A program made the position numbers and the translations under genes. A stretch of 64,000 nucleotides of DNA, taken from contig NZ_JALKBW010000001.1 of the NCBI RefSeq assembly GCF_023017165.1, forward strand, positions 2,666,001 through 2,730,000. The letters run 5' to 3'. This document shows positions 1-8,010 of this stretch, in pieces. The notes under the pieces were generated by a model. The model ran no database searches. It had not been told where the DNA came from and saw only the letters and a program-made list of their open reading frames with translations. This DNA is from Gordonia alkaliphila. GTDB lineage: Bacteria > Actinomycetota > Actinomycetes > Mycobacteriales > Mycobacteriaceae. The number at the start of each line of letters is the position of its first letter. Positions within the stretch are counted from its first letter, which is position 1.

Positions 1-927
1 GATGCGCTCGATCATCTTCTCGCGCAGGCGGTCTGCGGTCTCGGCGCCGACCGGAACGGCCACCGACAGGGCCATGCAGCGCTCGCCGGCGCTGCCGTAG
101 GCCGCACCGAGCAGCGCGTCGGCGACCATGTCGAGGTCGGCGTCGGGCAGCACGATGGCGTGGTTCTTGGCGCCGCCGAAGCACTGCGAGCGCTTACCCT
201 GCGCGGCTGCGCCGGTGTAGATGTACTGGGCGATGTCGGAGCTGCCGACGAAGCCGAGGGCCTTGACGTCGGGGTGCTCGATGAGGGCGTCGACCGACTC
301 CTTGTCGCCGTGCACCACCTGGAAGACGCCGTCGGGCAGACCGGCCTCGGTGAACAGTTCGGCCAGGCGGACAGGGACCGACGGATCGCGCTCGCTGGGC
401 TTGAGGATGAAGGCGTTGCCGCAGGCCAGGGCCGGGCCGGCCTTCCACAGCGGGATCATGGCCGGGAAGTTGAACGGGGTGATGCCGGCGACCACGCCGA
501 GCGGCTGGCGGACCGAGTGCACGTCGATGCCGGAGCCGGCGCCCTCGGTGTACTCGCCCTTGATCAGGTGCGGGATGCCGATCGCGAACTCGATCACCTC
601 GAGGCCGCGCTGGATGTCGCCGCGGGCGTCGGCGAGGGTCTTGCCGTGCTCCAGCGACAGGGTGGTGGCCAGTTCGTCGATCTCGGCGTTCACCAGATCC
701 ACGAAGCGCATCAGGACGCGGGCGCGGCGCTGCGGGTTCCAGCTCGCCCATTCGCGCTGGGCCTTGGCGGCCGAGTCGACGGCGGCGGCGACGTCGGCGG
801 TGGAGGCCAGCGGCACGGTCGCCACGACGGTGCCGGAGTTCGGATCGTAGACATCGGCCTGTCGGGCGTCGGGAGCGTCGACGCGGGTGCCGTTGAGGAA
901 GTGGGGAATGGAACGAAGATCAGCCAT
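1..927 (-). CDS. mmsA: CoA-acylating methylmalonate-semialdehyde dehydrogenase, C-terminus cut by window edge
   Basis: Oxidises methylmalonate or malonate semialdehyde to propionyl- or acetyl-CoA with NAD and CoA, in valine and inositol catabolism. The visible 309 residues begin MADLRSIPHFLNGT and show the aldehyde dehydrogenase plan: PFNFP (151-155), KPSE (177-180), GFVGSS (225-230) and the catalytic cysteine in GSAGERCMA (Cys284). The GSAGERCMA form is typical of MmsA rather than of ordinary aldehyde dehydrogenases. The ATG at 927 is the only good start. The end lies left of the window; family members are about 500 residues, so roughly 190 are missing. A tandem repeat and a quasi-palindrome directly upstream (939-988) suggest specific regulation. 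Confidence 0.93.
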   Translation of the reverse strand, partial: MADLRSIPHFLNGTRVDAPDARQADVYDPNSGTVVATVPLASTADVAAAVDSAAKAQREWASWNPQRRARVLMRFVDLVNAEIDELATTLSLEHGKTLADARGDIQRGLEVIEFAIGIPHLIKGEYTEGAGSGIDVHSVRQPLGVVAGITPFNFPAMIPLWKAGPALACGNAFILKPSERDPSVPVRLAELFTEAGLPDGVFQVVHGDKESVDALIEHPDVKALGFVGSSDIAQYIYTGAAAQGKRSQCFGGAKNHAIVLPDADLDMVADALLGAAYGSAGERCMALSVAVPVGAETADRLREKMIERI

Positions 928-938
928 GCGAGGAAATA

Positions 939-988
939 TACTAGGACATCCAAGTAAATGGAAGGGGGACGTTCGAGTACATGGAAGG
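939..988. promoter_or_regulatory. Tandem 22-bp repeat and quasi-palindrome upstream of mmsA
   Basis: Two imperfect direct copies of a 22-bp unit lie at 944-965 and 967-988, both starting GGAC and ending ATGGAAGG with four mismatches. The first copy overlaps a quasi-palindrome, TACTAGGACATCCAAGTA (939-956, one arm mismatch), just before the mmsA start at 927. On the minus strand this places AT-rich, -10-like sequence next to the gene. A repressor or activator site for mmsA is the likely reading; the regulator is not in the window. Confidence 0.5.
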
Positions 989-1010
989 AAGGCGTCCGGG
1001 TAAACGACAA

Positions 1011-1040
1011 GCGGGGCGCCCACCGCAGTGGACGCCCCGC
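1011..1040 (-). terminator. Hairpin after the DUF3817 operon
   Basis: GCGGGGCG and CGCCCCGC form a GC-rich stem, extended by CCA/TGG with a small bulge, just past the stop of the minus-strand gene ending at 1064. There is no real T-run, so it is a hairpin-type terminator at best. Confidence 0.45.
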
Positions 1041-1063
1041 AGTCGACGGGCTCGAAGAGCAGG

Positions 1064-1444
1064 TCAGGACAGGAAGCGGTCCCGCACCTCGATGTTGCGG
1101 ATGTGCTCGACCCAGAACGACAGCAGCGGAACGGTGCCGGCGAGGACGGTCAGGAAGGTCTTCCACACCGACCAGCGGACCTTCATCGCCAGGTCCAGGG
1201 TCATCAGGAAGTACAGGAAGTAGATGGCGCCGTGCACCGGGCCGATCCACTCGAGGCCCTCCACGCCGAAGCCGTACTTGGCGATCATCTCGGCCACCAG
1301 CACCAGCAGCCAGACGCCGGTGATGTACGCCATCACGCGGAAGCGCTGCAGGGACGTCCGGATCGACGCCGCCGACGCGGTCACGCGCGGCTGGTCGGTG
1401 GACCCGGTGGCGGGCGCGGTGCTGGTTTCGGGCGTGTCGGTCAC
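1064..1444 (-). CDS. DUF3817 integral membrane protein (Rv1342c-like)
   Basis: A 126-residue protein with a polar, Thr/Ser-rich N-terminus of about 35 residues, then three hydrophobic segments (about 36-53, 66-87 and 93-111). The core, with GVEGLEWIGPVHGAIYFLYFLMTLDL, fits the DUF3817 family, whose role is unknown. It starts with GTG at 1444, overlapping the upstream gene's TGA (GTGA), so the two are translationally coupled. In M. tuberculosis the homologue Rv1342c pairs with Rv1343c in the same order, as I recall it. Confidence 0.85.
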   Translation of the reverse strand: MTDTPETSTAPATGSTDQPRVTASAASIRTSLQRFRVMAYITGVWLLVLVAEMIAKYGFGVEGLEWIGPVHGAIYFLYFLMTLDLAMKVRWSVWKTFLTVLAGTVPLLSFWVEHIRNIEVRDRFLS

Positions 1445-1869
1445 TCTTGATCCTTTTCGAGCGGGCGGGCGTCGGACTCGCCGCCGAATCCGGCGAGATA
1501 GCGGTTGTAGTCGGAGCGCGCGTGATCGTCAGCGTCGTCGTCGAGCGCCGCGACCGACGGGTCGGCGGCGGTCGGCCGCTCCGGCAGGATCCCGGCGGGG
1601 ATCTCGGTGGGGCCGCTGCGGCTGCGTTCGGTTTCGACGGAGTCGGGGTCGGCTTCGAGCATGACGAACCGGCGGTAGGCCCACACGAAGGCGATCGCGA
1701 AGACCGGCCACTGCAGTGCGTAACCGAGGTTCTGCGCGGTGCCGGAGGCGGACTCGAAGCGATCGAGCTGCCACCAACCCATGCCGACGCACACCAGCGC
1801 GGCCACCACCACGAGCGCGATCAGCGCCGGGCGGTGCCGCTTCTTCGGCTTCTGGGGGGTGTTCTCCAC
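1441..1869 (-). CDS. Small membrane protein, Rv1343c (LprD)-like
   Basis: A 142-residue protein beginning VENTPQKPKKRHRPALIALV. A basic N-terminus precedes two hydrophobic segments (about 15-35 and 48-64, with LGYALQWPVFAIAFVWAYRRF), followed by an acidic, Pro-rich cytoplasmic tail. The LGYALQWP stretch and the AEIPAG-LLPERP-like tail closely resemble what I remember of mycobacterial Rv1343c. The GTG at 1869 is chosen because the homology begins there; the open frame runs further upstream without similarity. It is coupled to the DUF3817 gene. Function unknown. Confidence 0.78.
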   Translation of the reverse strand: MENTPQKPKKRHRPALIALVVVAALVCVGMGWWQLDRFESASGTAQNLGYALQWPVFAIAFVWAYRRFVMLEADPDSVETERSRSGPTEIPAGILPERPTAADPSVAALDDDADDHARSDYNRYLAGFGGESDARPLEKDQE

Positions 1870-1983
1870 ACCCTCGACGGTACCTGTTGCATGCGTGTGA
1901 CCTGTTCCGCGGCGAGTCCGCCGTCGCCGTGCGCGGTCGGTAGGGTGGCGCCCAGCGACCGGCGGGGAGAAGGAGAGCACGCG

Positions 1984-3702
1984 ATGGCCAGCGATGCGGA
2001 GCGCACGGTGCTGCGTCGGGCGCGACCGGCGTTCGCGCTGTCCGGACTCATTGCGCTGGTGCTCGCAGGCCTGACCGTGCTGCCGCTGGTGCTGTTCGCC
2101 GACCTCGCGCGGGACCTGATCGACGGCGCCGGCCGCGACCGTCTGGTGCGGTTGGCGTCGGTCGGGGCCGGGGTGCTGGTGGTCGGTGTGGCAGCGGGTG
2201 CGATCTTGCTCACCCTGCTCCATTTCTACGACCAATACTTCGCCGCGGCGCTGCGCCGCACGATTCTCGACAAGCTGGTGCGGCTGCCGCTGGCCTGGTT
2301 TCTGTCGCGCCGCCGTGTCCGGCTGCGCACCCTAGTGCACGACGATGTGAACGCGTTGCACTACCTCGTCACGCACGCGGTGGTCGACGTGGTGGTCACG
2401 GTGGTGACGCCGCTGGCGATGCTCGGCTACCTCTTCACGGTGAACTGGACGCTGACCCTGGTGCTGCTGATCCCGGTGGGCGGCTATCTGGTGGCGATGA
2501 TGGTGTTGGCCTTCCGGGATCAGTCGCGGCTGACCGAGATGCTGGAGTGGGACCGGAAGCTCCCGGAGGTCACCGAGGAGTACATCCGCGCGCAGCCGGT
2601 GAGCCGGATCTACGGCGACGACGCCGTGGTGGATCTGCCCGGCGAGCTGTCGCAGATGTCCCGCTTTCTGAAGACCTGGCAGAGCGGGACCTTGGGCAGC
2701 AAGGCGATCCTGCTGCAACTGAATCGCCCGATGACGGCGATGGTGCTGGTGGTGGTGGTCGGCACCGGTCTGATCGTGACGGGGTGGATGTCCGCGGCGG
2801 CGATCGTGCCCTTCCTGATCCTCGGCACCTCGTTCGGCGATCGGATCCTGGCGGCGGCGTACGCGCCCAACGGTCTGCGGGAGGGCCGCGATGCGGCCGC
2901 CCGGCTGGACCGCTTCTTGGCGACGGAGGAACTGGCGCGGGCCGCGCGCCCGGTGGAGCTGCCGCCCGCGGACTGCCCGGCCGTGGTGACCTTGCACGAC
3001 GTGGTGGTGTCGACCGGGGAGGCCGGCGGCCTCGATCACGTGAGCCTGGCCTGCGTGCCCGGCGGTGTGACGGCGATCGTCGGCCCCGCCGACGGCGGCC
3101 GCGAAGCGCTGGCCGCGGTGGCCGCGCGCTGGCGCGACCCGGACGCGGGCGCCGTGGTGCTCGACGGCTCCGATGTGCGCGACTACGACGAATCCGAACT
3201 GCGCCGACAGATCGGCGTCCTGCACCGCAGTGTGCGCGTGGTGCCCGGCACCGTCGCCGACAATCTCGCGGTGAGCAGGCCCGAAGCCACGCGCGCGGAG
3301 ATCGCCGAGGCGGCGCGCGGCGCGCACCTGACCGAACTCATCGACCGACTGCCGGACGGCTTCGACACGGTGGTGGTGCCGGACCGGTTGTCGGCCGGGG
3401 CGCGGCAGCGACTGGCACTGGCACGCGTGCTGCTGGCCGACCCGCGCCTGCTGATCCTCGACGAGGCGGTGACGGCCGCGGATCCGGACTCGACGTGGGA
3501 GGTGCGGGAGGGCATCTCGCGGCTCGTCGTCGGACGCACCGTGCTGGTGTTGGCCGACCGGCTGCGCCCGACGGTCGGGGCCGACCTGATCGTCGTCCTG
3601 GCCGGCGGCCGCATCATGGAGCAGGGCAGCCATGCCGAACTCCTGGCCGCCGACGGGGAGTACGCGCGTCGGTACCGCAGCGAAGTGGGGGAGCTCGCGT
3701 GA
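1984..3702 (+). CDS. ABC exporter half-transporter with degenerate Walker A (IrtA/B-like context)
   Basis: A 572-residue TMD-NBD half-transporter. Membrane segments occupy about residues 15-300. The nucleotide-binding domain follows, with Walker A replaced by GPADGGREA (about 365; the invariant lysine is gone), a weak signature LSAGARQR (about 469), an intact Walker B LLILDEAV with the catalytic Glu (about 488), and an H-loop where histidine has become aspartate (VLADRL). The ATG at 1984 follows GGAGAAGGAG. The next gene overlaps by GTGA, so the two probably form a heterodimer. Homologues of the adjacent small genes lie near irtAB (siderophore transport) in M. tuberculosis, so a siderophore role is possible. 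The siderophore-interacting domain of IrtA is absent. Confidence 0.82.
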   Translation: MASDAERTVLRRARPAFALSGLIALVLAGLTVLPLVLFADLARDLIDGAGRDRLVRLASVGAGVLVVGVAAGAILLTLLHFYDQYFAAALRRTILDKLVRLPLAWFLSRRRVRLRTLVHDDVNALHYLVTHAVVDVVVTVVTPLAMLGYLFTVNWTLTLVLLIPVGGYLVAMMVLAFRDQSRLTEMLEWDRKLPEVTEEYIRAQPVSRIYGDDAVVDLPGELSQMSRFLKTWQSGTLGSKAILLQLNRPMTAMVLVVVVGTGLIVTGWMSAAAIVPFLILGTSFGDRILAAAYAPNGLREGRDAAARLDRFLATEELARAARPVELPPADCPAVVTLHDVVVSTGEAGGLDHVSLACVPGGVTAIVGPADGGREALAAVAARWRDPDAGAVVLDGSDVRDYDESELRRQIGVLHRSVRVVPGTVADNLAVSRPEATRAEIAEAARGAHLTELIDRLPDGFDTVVVPDRLSAGARQRLALARVLLADPRLLILDEAVTAADPDSTWEVREGISRLVVGRTVLVLADRLRPTVGADLIVVLAGGRIMEQGSHAELLAADGEYARRYRSEVGELA

Positions 3703-5192
3703 TCTACTCCGACATCGCCGCCGTCACCGGACCCGCCGGACGCCGGGACCGGGTGGCCTTCGTGGGGTTGACCCTGCTGTCGGCGCTCCTGCAGGCGTCG
3801 TCGGTGATGACGCTGATTCCGGTCCTGCACGCGCTGTTCGGCGCCGCGCCGTCGCAGGCCTGGCCGTGGGTCGGGCTGCTGGTGGGGCAGTTGGTGGCGA
3901 CCTGGCTGGCCGACAATGCGGCGGCGCGGTTCGGGCTGCGCGTCGGCTTCGGGCTGATCGATGCGATCGAGACCGCGGGGCCGGCGGCGATTCGCCGCCT
4001 GGGCGTGGACGAGTTGGCCGGCACGCGGGCCGCGCGCCTGCGGGAACTGTTGGCCACGGCGGTACCGGAATCGGTGACGGCCGTGGTCCTGCTGGGCTCG
4101 CCGCTGCTGCACGCGCTGGCCCTGACGCCGCTGCTGTCCCTGATGCTGTTGGCCGTCGCGTGGCAATTGTCGCTGGTCGCGCTGGTCGGCGGTCTGGCGC
4201 TGGCCGGTGCGGTCGCGGCGACCAGTCGTGCGCTGGCTGCCGCCGAGTCGGCCTTCACCGACGTCGACGACCCGGTGCTCGAGTTCGCGTGGACCCAACC
4301 CGCCCGCCGCGGCGACCAATCCGGCCCGCGCGCGACGGCCGCGGTGGTCAAGGCCTCGCGCCGCCGCAGCCTGCACCTGCTGGCCTGGCAGCTGCCCAGT
4401 CACCTGGTGCTGTCGTCGGTGTTGATCGTGGTCCTGCTGGTCTTCGGCGCGGTGGTGAGTGGGCTGTACCTGTCCGGATCGATGTCCGGGGTCACCGCGG
4501 CGGCGATGGCCGTGGTGCTGTTCCGGGTGGTGGAGACCACCGGCGCACTGTCGTTGTTGAGTGCGCCGTTGGCGTCGGCGACGAGCATGCTGGCGCAGCT
4601 GCGCGCGCTGGTGGAGGCCGAGCGGGCCGAGGCCGTCCTCGCCCCGATCCCGGCGCCGGAACGCCCGTGCGCGGTGACGCTGTCGCAGCTGCGGTTCGCC
4701 TACCCCGGCCGCCCGCCGGCGCTCGACGGGATCGACCTGGAACTGCCCGCCGGCAGTGTCACCGCGGTGGTCGGCGGCTCCGGATCGGGTAAGTCGACGC
4801 TGCTGGAGGTGCTGTCCGGACTGCGCCGCCAGAGCGCGGGCACGGTGCTCTTCGACGGCGAGCCCGCGCTCCTGGCCGAGCGTCGCGCCCGGACCGCGGT
4901 GGCGTTCGCGGACCTCGGTCGGGACCGCGTGCTGGGCAAACCCGCCGGCCTGCTGCTGGTCGACGACGCCGCCGACCCCGCACTGGTCGCGGAAGTGGGA
5001 CGGCTGCGGGGCACGCGGACCGTCGTGCTGGTGACGCGTCGGCCCGCGGTGCTCGCGACCGTCGATCAGGTGGTGGTGCTCGACGCCGGGCGCGTCGTCG
5101 AGACCGGGACGTTCGCCGAGCTGTGGGCCCGCGGCGGTCTGCTGGCCGACCTCGCGCAGCGGTGGGAACAGGCCGAGAACTGGCAGCTGTAG
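3699..5192 (+). CDS. ABC exporter half-transporter with truncated NBD lacking the signature motif
   Basis: A 497-residue partner of the preceding gene (GTG at 3699, GTGA overlap). The N-terminal 300 residues are a transmembrane domain. The NBD has a perfect Walker A, GGSGSGKST (about 357), but only about 60 residues separate it from the Walker B-like LLLVDDA (about 418), where 110-130 are usual. The Q-loop, helical subdomain and LSGGQ signature are therefore missing, and the catalytic Glu is Asp. The reading frame stays open and high-GC throughout, so this is an in-frame loss rather than a frameshift. The two subunits have eroded in complementary ways. ATPase activity is doubtful for this half alone. 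Confidence 0.78.
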   Translation: MIYSDIAAVTGPAGRRDRVAFVGLTLLSALLQASSVMTLIPVLHALFGAAPSQAWPWVGLLVGQLVATWLADNAAARFGLRVGFGLIDAIETAGPAAIRRLGVDELAGTRAARLRELLATAVPESVTAVVLLGSPLLHALALTPLLSLMLLAVAWQLSLVALVGGLALAGAVAATSRALAAAESAFTDVDDPVLEFAWTQPARRGDQSGPRATAAVVKASRRRSLHLLAWQLPSHLVLSSVLIVVLLVFGAVVSGLYLSGSMSGVTAAAMAVVLFRVVETTGALSLLSAPLASATSMLAQLRALVEAERAEAVLAPIPAPERPCAVTLSQLRFAYPGRPPALDGIDLELPAGSVTAVVGGSGSGKSTLLEVLSGLRRQSAGTVLFDGEPALLAERRARTAVAFADLGRDRVLGKPAGLLLVDDAADPALVAEVGRLRGTRTVVLVTRRPAVLATVDQVVVLDAGRVVETGTFAELWARGGLLADLAQRWEQAENWQL

Positions 5193-5217
5193 GCGCCCGC
5201 GTACGCTGGACCGGCAA

Positions 5218-5302
<85 letters not shown>

Positions 5303-5433
5303 GAAGCCCCGTCGGCCACCTTCCCGCGAGACGATTCGGTTCCCGCGGCCCGGCGGGGCGCCCGCGGGAACCAGAACCTTTCGCGGGAACGGCGGCCTCT
5401 CGCGGAAGTGCGTGCCTCTGCGAGGATGGGGGC

Positions 5434-6432
5434 GTGGAGAAGGTTGAGCCCGTCAGTGACCAGGTGCGTACCGTCCGCGCCGCCGCCGTCCAGTTCCAGG
5501 GCGTGGTCGGCGACGTCCGGGAGAACCTGCGGCGCCTGGAGACGCTGATCGCGGAGGCGCTGGATCGGGGCGCGGAGTGGATCGCGATCCCGGAGTTCGC
5601 GACGTCGCCGCTGCCGTTCCTGCCCGACGCCCACCGCAGCGTGCTGCCGCCGGAGAACCCGGCCGTCGACCTGCTGGTACGCACCGCGACGCAGCACGGG
5701 GTGCGGATCGGCGGCTCCCTGCTGATCGCCGACGGCGACGAGATCTACAACCGCTACCACTTCGTCGAACCCGACGGCACCGTGCACCGGCACGACAAGG
5801 ATCTGCCGACGATGTGGGAGAACGCCTTCTACGGACCCGGGCACGACGACGGCCGTTTCGCCACCGCCGACGGCGCGGTCGGGGCGGCGGTGTGCTGGGA
5901 ACTGATTCGCAATCAAACCGCGCGACGTCTGCGCGGCGTCGACGTGGTGATGACCGGCACGCACTGGTGGAGCGTGCCGGAGAACTGGGGCGGCGCGGTG
6001 GACCGCACCTTCGGGCCGCTCGCGCAGTACAACCGCTACCTGTCGGAGAACGCGCCGAGCGAGTTCGCCCGCCGCGTGGGCGCGCCCGTGCTGCAGGCCT
6101 CGCACTGCGGCGAGTTCGCCACCGACTTCCTGCTGGTGCCGGGAATGGCCCGGACCGCGCCGTACACGACCCGCTATGTAGGTGCCACGCAGATCGTCGC
6201 GGCCGACGGCACCGTGCTGACCGCCCGCAACACCGCCGAGGGACCAGGCGTGGTGGTGGCCGACGTCGAGCTCGGCGCGCAGCAGCCGCGCCTGCCCATC
6301 GACGACGACTTCTGGACCCCGCGGCTCCCGCTGGCGCTGCGGCTCTACTGGCACCAGCAGAACGCCTGCGCCACGCGCTACTACCGCGACCGCGGGCGCG
6401 CGTTCGGGCTAGCGGCGGCGGGCCGCGTGTAG
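5434..6432 (+). CDS. Carbon-nitrogen hydrolase (nitrilase superfamily)
   Basis: A 332-residue predicted cytoplasmic amidase or nitrilase. The family's catalytic triad is complete: Glu54 in AIPEFATSP, Lys122 in RHDKDLPTMW and Cys154 in AAVCWELIRN. The GTG at 5434, preceded by GAGGATGGGGG, is the start that fits the family N-terminus (VRAAAVQFQGVVGD). The substrate cannot be read from sequence; the family includes omega-amidases, N-carbamoyl hydrolases and nitrilases. The gene stands alone downstream of tRNA-Leu and ends at a strong hairpin shared with the convergent gene. Confidence 0.88.
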   Translation: MEKVEPVSDQVRTVRAAAVQFQGVVGDVRENLRRLETLIAEALDRGAEWIAIPEFATSPLPFLPDAHRSVLPPENPAVDLLVRTATQHGVRIGGSLLIADGDEIYNRYHFVEPDGTVHRHDKDLPTMWENAFYGPGHDDGRFATADGAVGAAVCWELIRNQTARRLRGVDVVMTGTHWWSVPENWGGAVDRTFGPLAQYNRYLSENAPSEFARRVGAPVLQASHCGEFATDFLLVPGMARTAPYTTRYVGATQIVAADGTVLTARNTAEGPGVVVADVELGAQQPRLPIDDDFWTPRLPLALRLYWHQQNACATRYYRDRGRAFGLAAAGRV

Positions 6433-6442
6433 CGGTTCACCC

Positions 6443-6483
6443 CACCAGCGGCGCGAACTGTTCGCAGGTTCGGGCCGCTGGTG
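6443..6483. terminator. Bidirectional hairpin between convergent genes
   Basis: CACCAGCGGC (6443-6452) pairs perfectly with GCCGCTGGTG (6474-6483), and CGAAC/GTTCG extends the stem inside. It lies between the stop codons of the nitrilase gene and the convergent gene. Confidence 0.6.
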
Positions 6484-6489
6484 TCGGCG

Positions 6490-7764
6490 TCAGCGGCCGA
6501 CGGTCTGCCGCCGGGGCGCGGTGGACGATGCGGTCGACGGCGCTGCGGGATCCCGCTTGTCCTTCTCCGCTCCGAGGCCGGTGCCGGTGGTGTCGTCTTC
6601 GCGCAGGCACATCGACCGCACCACGTCGTGGTAGGTCACCAGGCCGTAGACCAGCGGCACGTTCAGGGCGTTGCCGATGATCCGGAACGGCGAGATCAGC
6701 AGCGCGTCGCCCGCCCGGATCGGGTCGACCAGCGCCGAGCCGATTTCGGTGAACAGGTGCACCGACAGGTAGTAGGTGAAGTACGTGGCGGTGAGCGACT
6801 TGGTGACCGTCAGCTCGGTCATCGGCACCGTCGCGCCCAGGTCGGCGCCCGTACCGAGGTTGTGGCCGAGGCCGATCAGGATGTCCAGCGGCGCCCCGCC
6901 CACGTAGGGGATCGCGCCGCCGATGTAGGAGCCCATCGTTTCGACGGTGGACCAGTCCGCCGGATCGGCCGGAATCAGGTTGTGCGGGATGCGCACCGAC
7001 TTCATCTGCCGCAGCACCTGCTTGGTCTGCGCCTGGATCCGCCGCTTTGCCGCCGCATCGGGGGCCTGCTGCTGTGCGGCATCGCTGACGCGGCCGACGA
7101 TGCGGGCCAGCGTCAGGTCGCCGATCGGCGTGCACGTCTCCGAATCGGCGAGCGCGAGCTGGTCGGCGATGCCGGCGATGATCGGATGGATCGGGATGTC
7201 GTAGACCACGTCCTCGCTGGGTTTACCGGCGAGGGCCTTCTGCTCGGGCGTCACGCGGGCCATGCAGTTGTCCAGAATCGACTCGCTGATGGCCGAGTAC
7301 AGCTGGGTCAGCCCCAGCCGGAACACGGCGAAACCGATGGTCAGCAGCATGCTGTACGACGGGAAGCCGAGCTCCGGGATCACCGCGCCGCTCAGATCGA
7401 AGACGTTGGGCGCCATCTCCACGCCGATGCGGGCCGGCGCCAGCACGCCGAGGAAGAAGTACAGCCACGCCGACTCCACCGCCTGCGACAGGGTGATGTT
7501 GGCGACCGGGATGGCCTCGTTCTGCTTGCCGTCGCGGATCTTGAGCAGCCCCGAGACGATCGCCTGCGACTGCGGCGAACGGTACTTGGTCGACGGGTCG
7601 TCGGCGCTCGCCCCGAGCGTCCGCGGATGCTCGGACAGGGCGAGCGTGGAGACGGTGATCCGTTCCATCTCGGACTTGATCTGCGGGTGCTGCGCGAGGA
7701 CGGTGCTGCGCACCTGCGGCGGCAGGCCGGGCAGCGCGGACTGCACGATCGACTCGTAGATCAC
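6490..7764 (-). CDS. Uncharacterised hydrophobic protein, start uncertain
   Basis: I do not recognise the family. From the GTG at 7764 the product is 424 residues: a soluble N-terminal part, a hydrophobic middle (SAWLYFFLGVLAPARIGVEM and YSMLLTIGFAVFRLGLTQLY) and a C-terminal half with LIPADPADW, GLGHNLGTGADLGA and an amphipathic stretch LTVTKSLTATYFTYYLSVHLF. The start is weak: no Shine-Dalgarno precedes it, and the frame continues upstream through a Ser/Pro-rich stretch that looks like a secreted-protein linker but offers no start codon before it enters the divergent gene. A missed N-terminus or a frameshift near 7800-7950 is possible. Divergent from the methyltransferase gene. Confidence 0.6.
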   Translation of the reverse strand: MIYESIVQSALPGLPPQVRSTVLAQHPQIKSEMERITVSTLALSEHPRTLGASADDPSTKYRSPQSQAIVSGLLKIRDGKQNEAIPVANITLSQAVESAWLYFFLGVLAPARIGVEMAPNVFDLSGAVIPELGFPSYSMLLTIGFAVFRLGLTQLYSAISESILDNCMARVTPEQKALAGKPSEDVVYDIPIHPIIAGIADQLALADSETCTPIGDLTLARIVGRVSDAAQQQAPDAAAKRRIQAQTKQVLRQMKSVRIPHNLIPADPADWSTVETMGSYIGGAIPYVGGAPLDILIGLGHNLGTGADLGATVPMTELTVTKSLTATYFTYYLSVHLFTEIGSALVDPIRAGDALLISPFRIIGNALNVPLVYGLVTYHDVVRSMCLREDDTTGTGLGAEKDKRDPAAPSTASSTAPRRQTVGR

Positions 7765-8010
7765 GCCGAGGGTGGCGAATTCGCCACTGACACAGATGGT
7801 TTCGGTCGACTCGGACGGTCGGGACGGCTGGGTCGGCGACGACGGCGACGAGGGGGCCGAGTGCGGCGCACGATCCGGGCGGGAGCAGGGCGAGACCGGG
7901 GTCGGAAGAACGGCGTCTTCTGCCGGGCGATCCGGTCCTGGCGCTCCTGGTAACTCTCCGGTATGGGCGGAATATTCGGTGAATCTGCGGTGGCCGGTAG
8001 GCTCGGGCCG

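Noticed and set aside
160-957. Plus-strand open frame over the mmsA gene
   Set aside because: Low-complexity product antisense to clear aldehyde dehydrogenase motifs.
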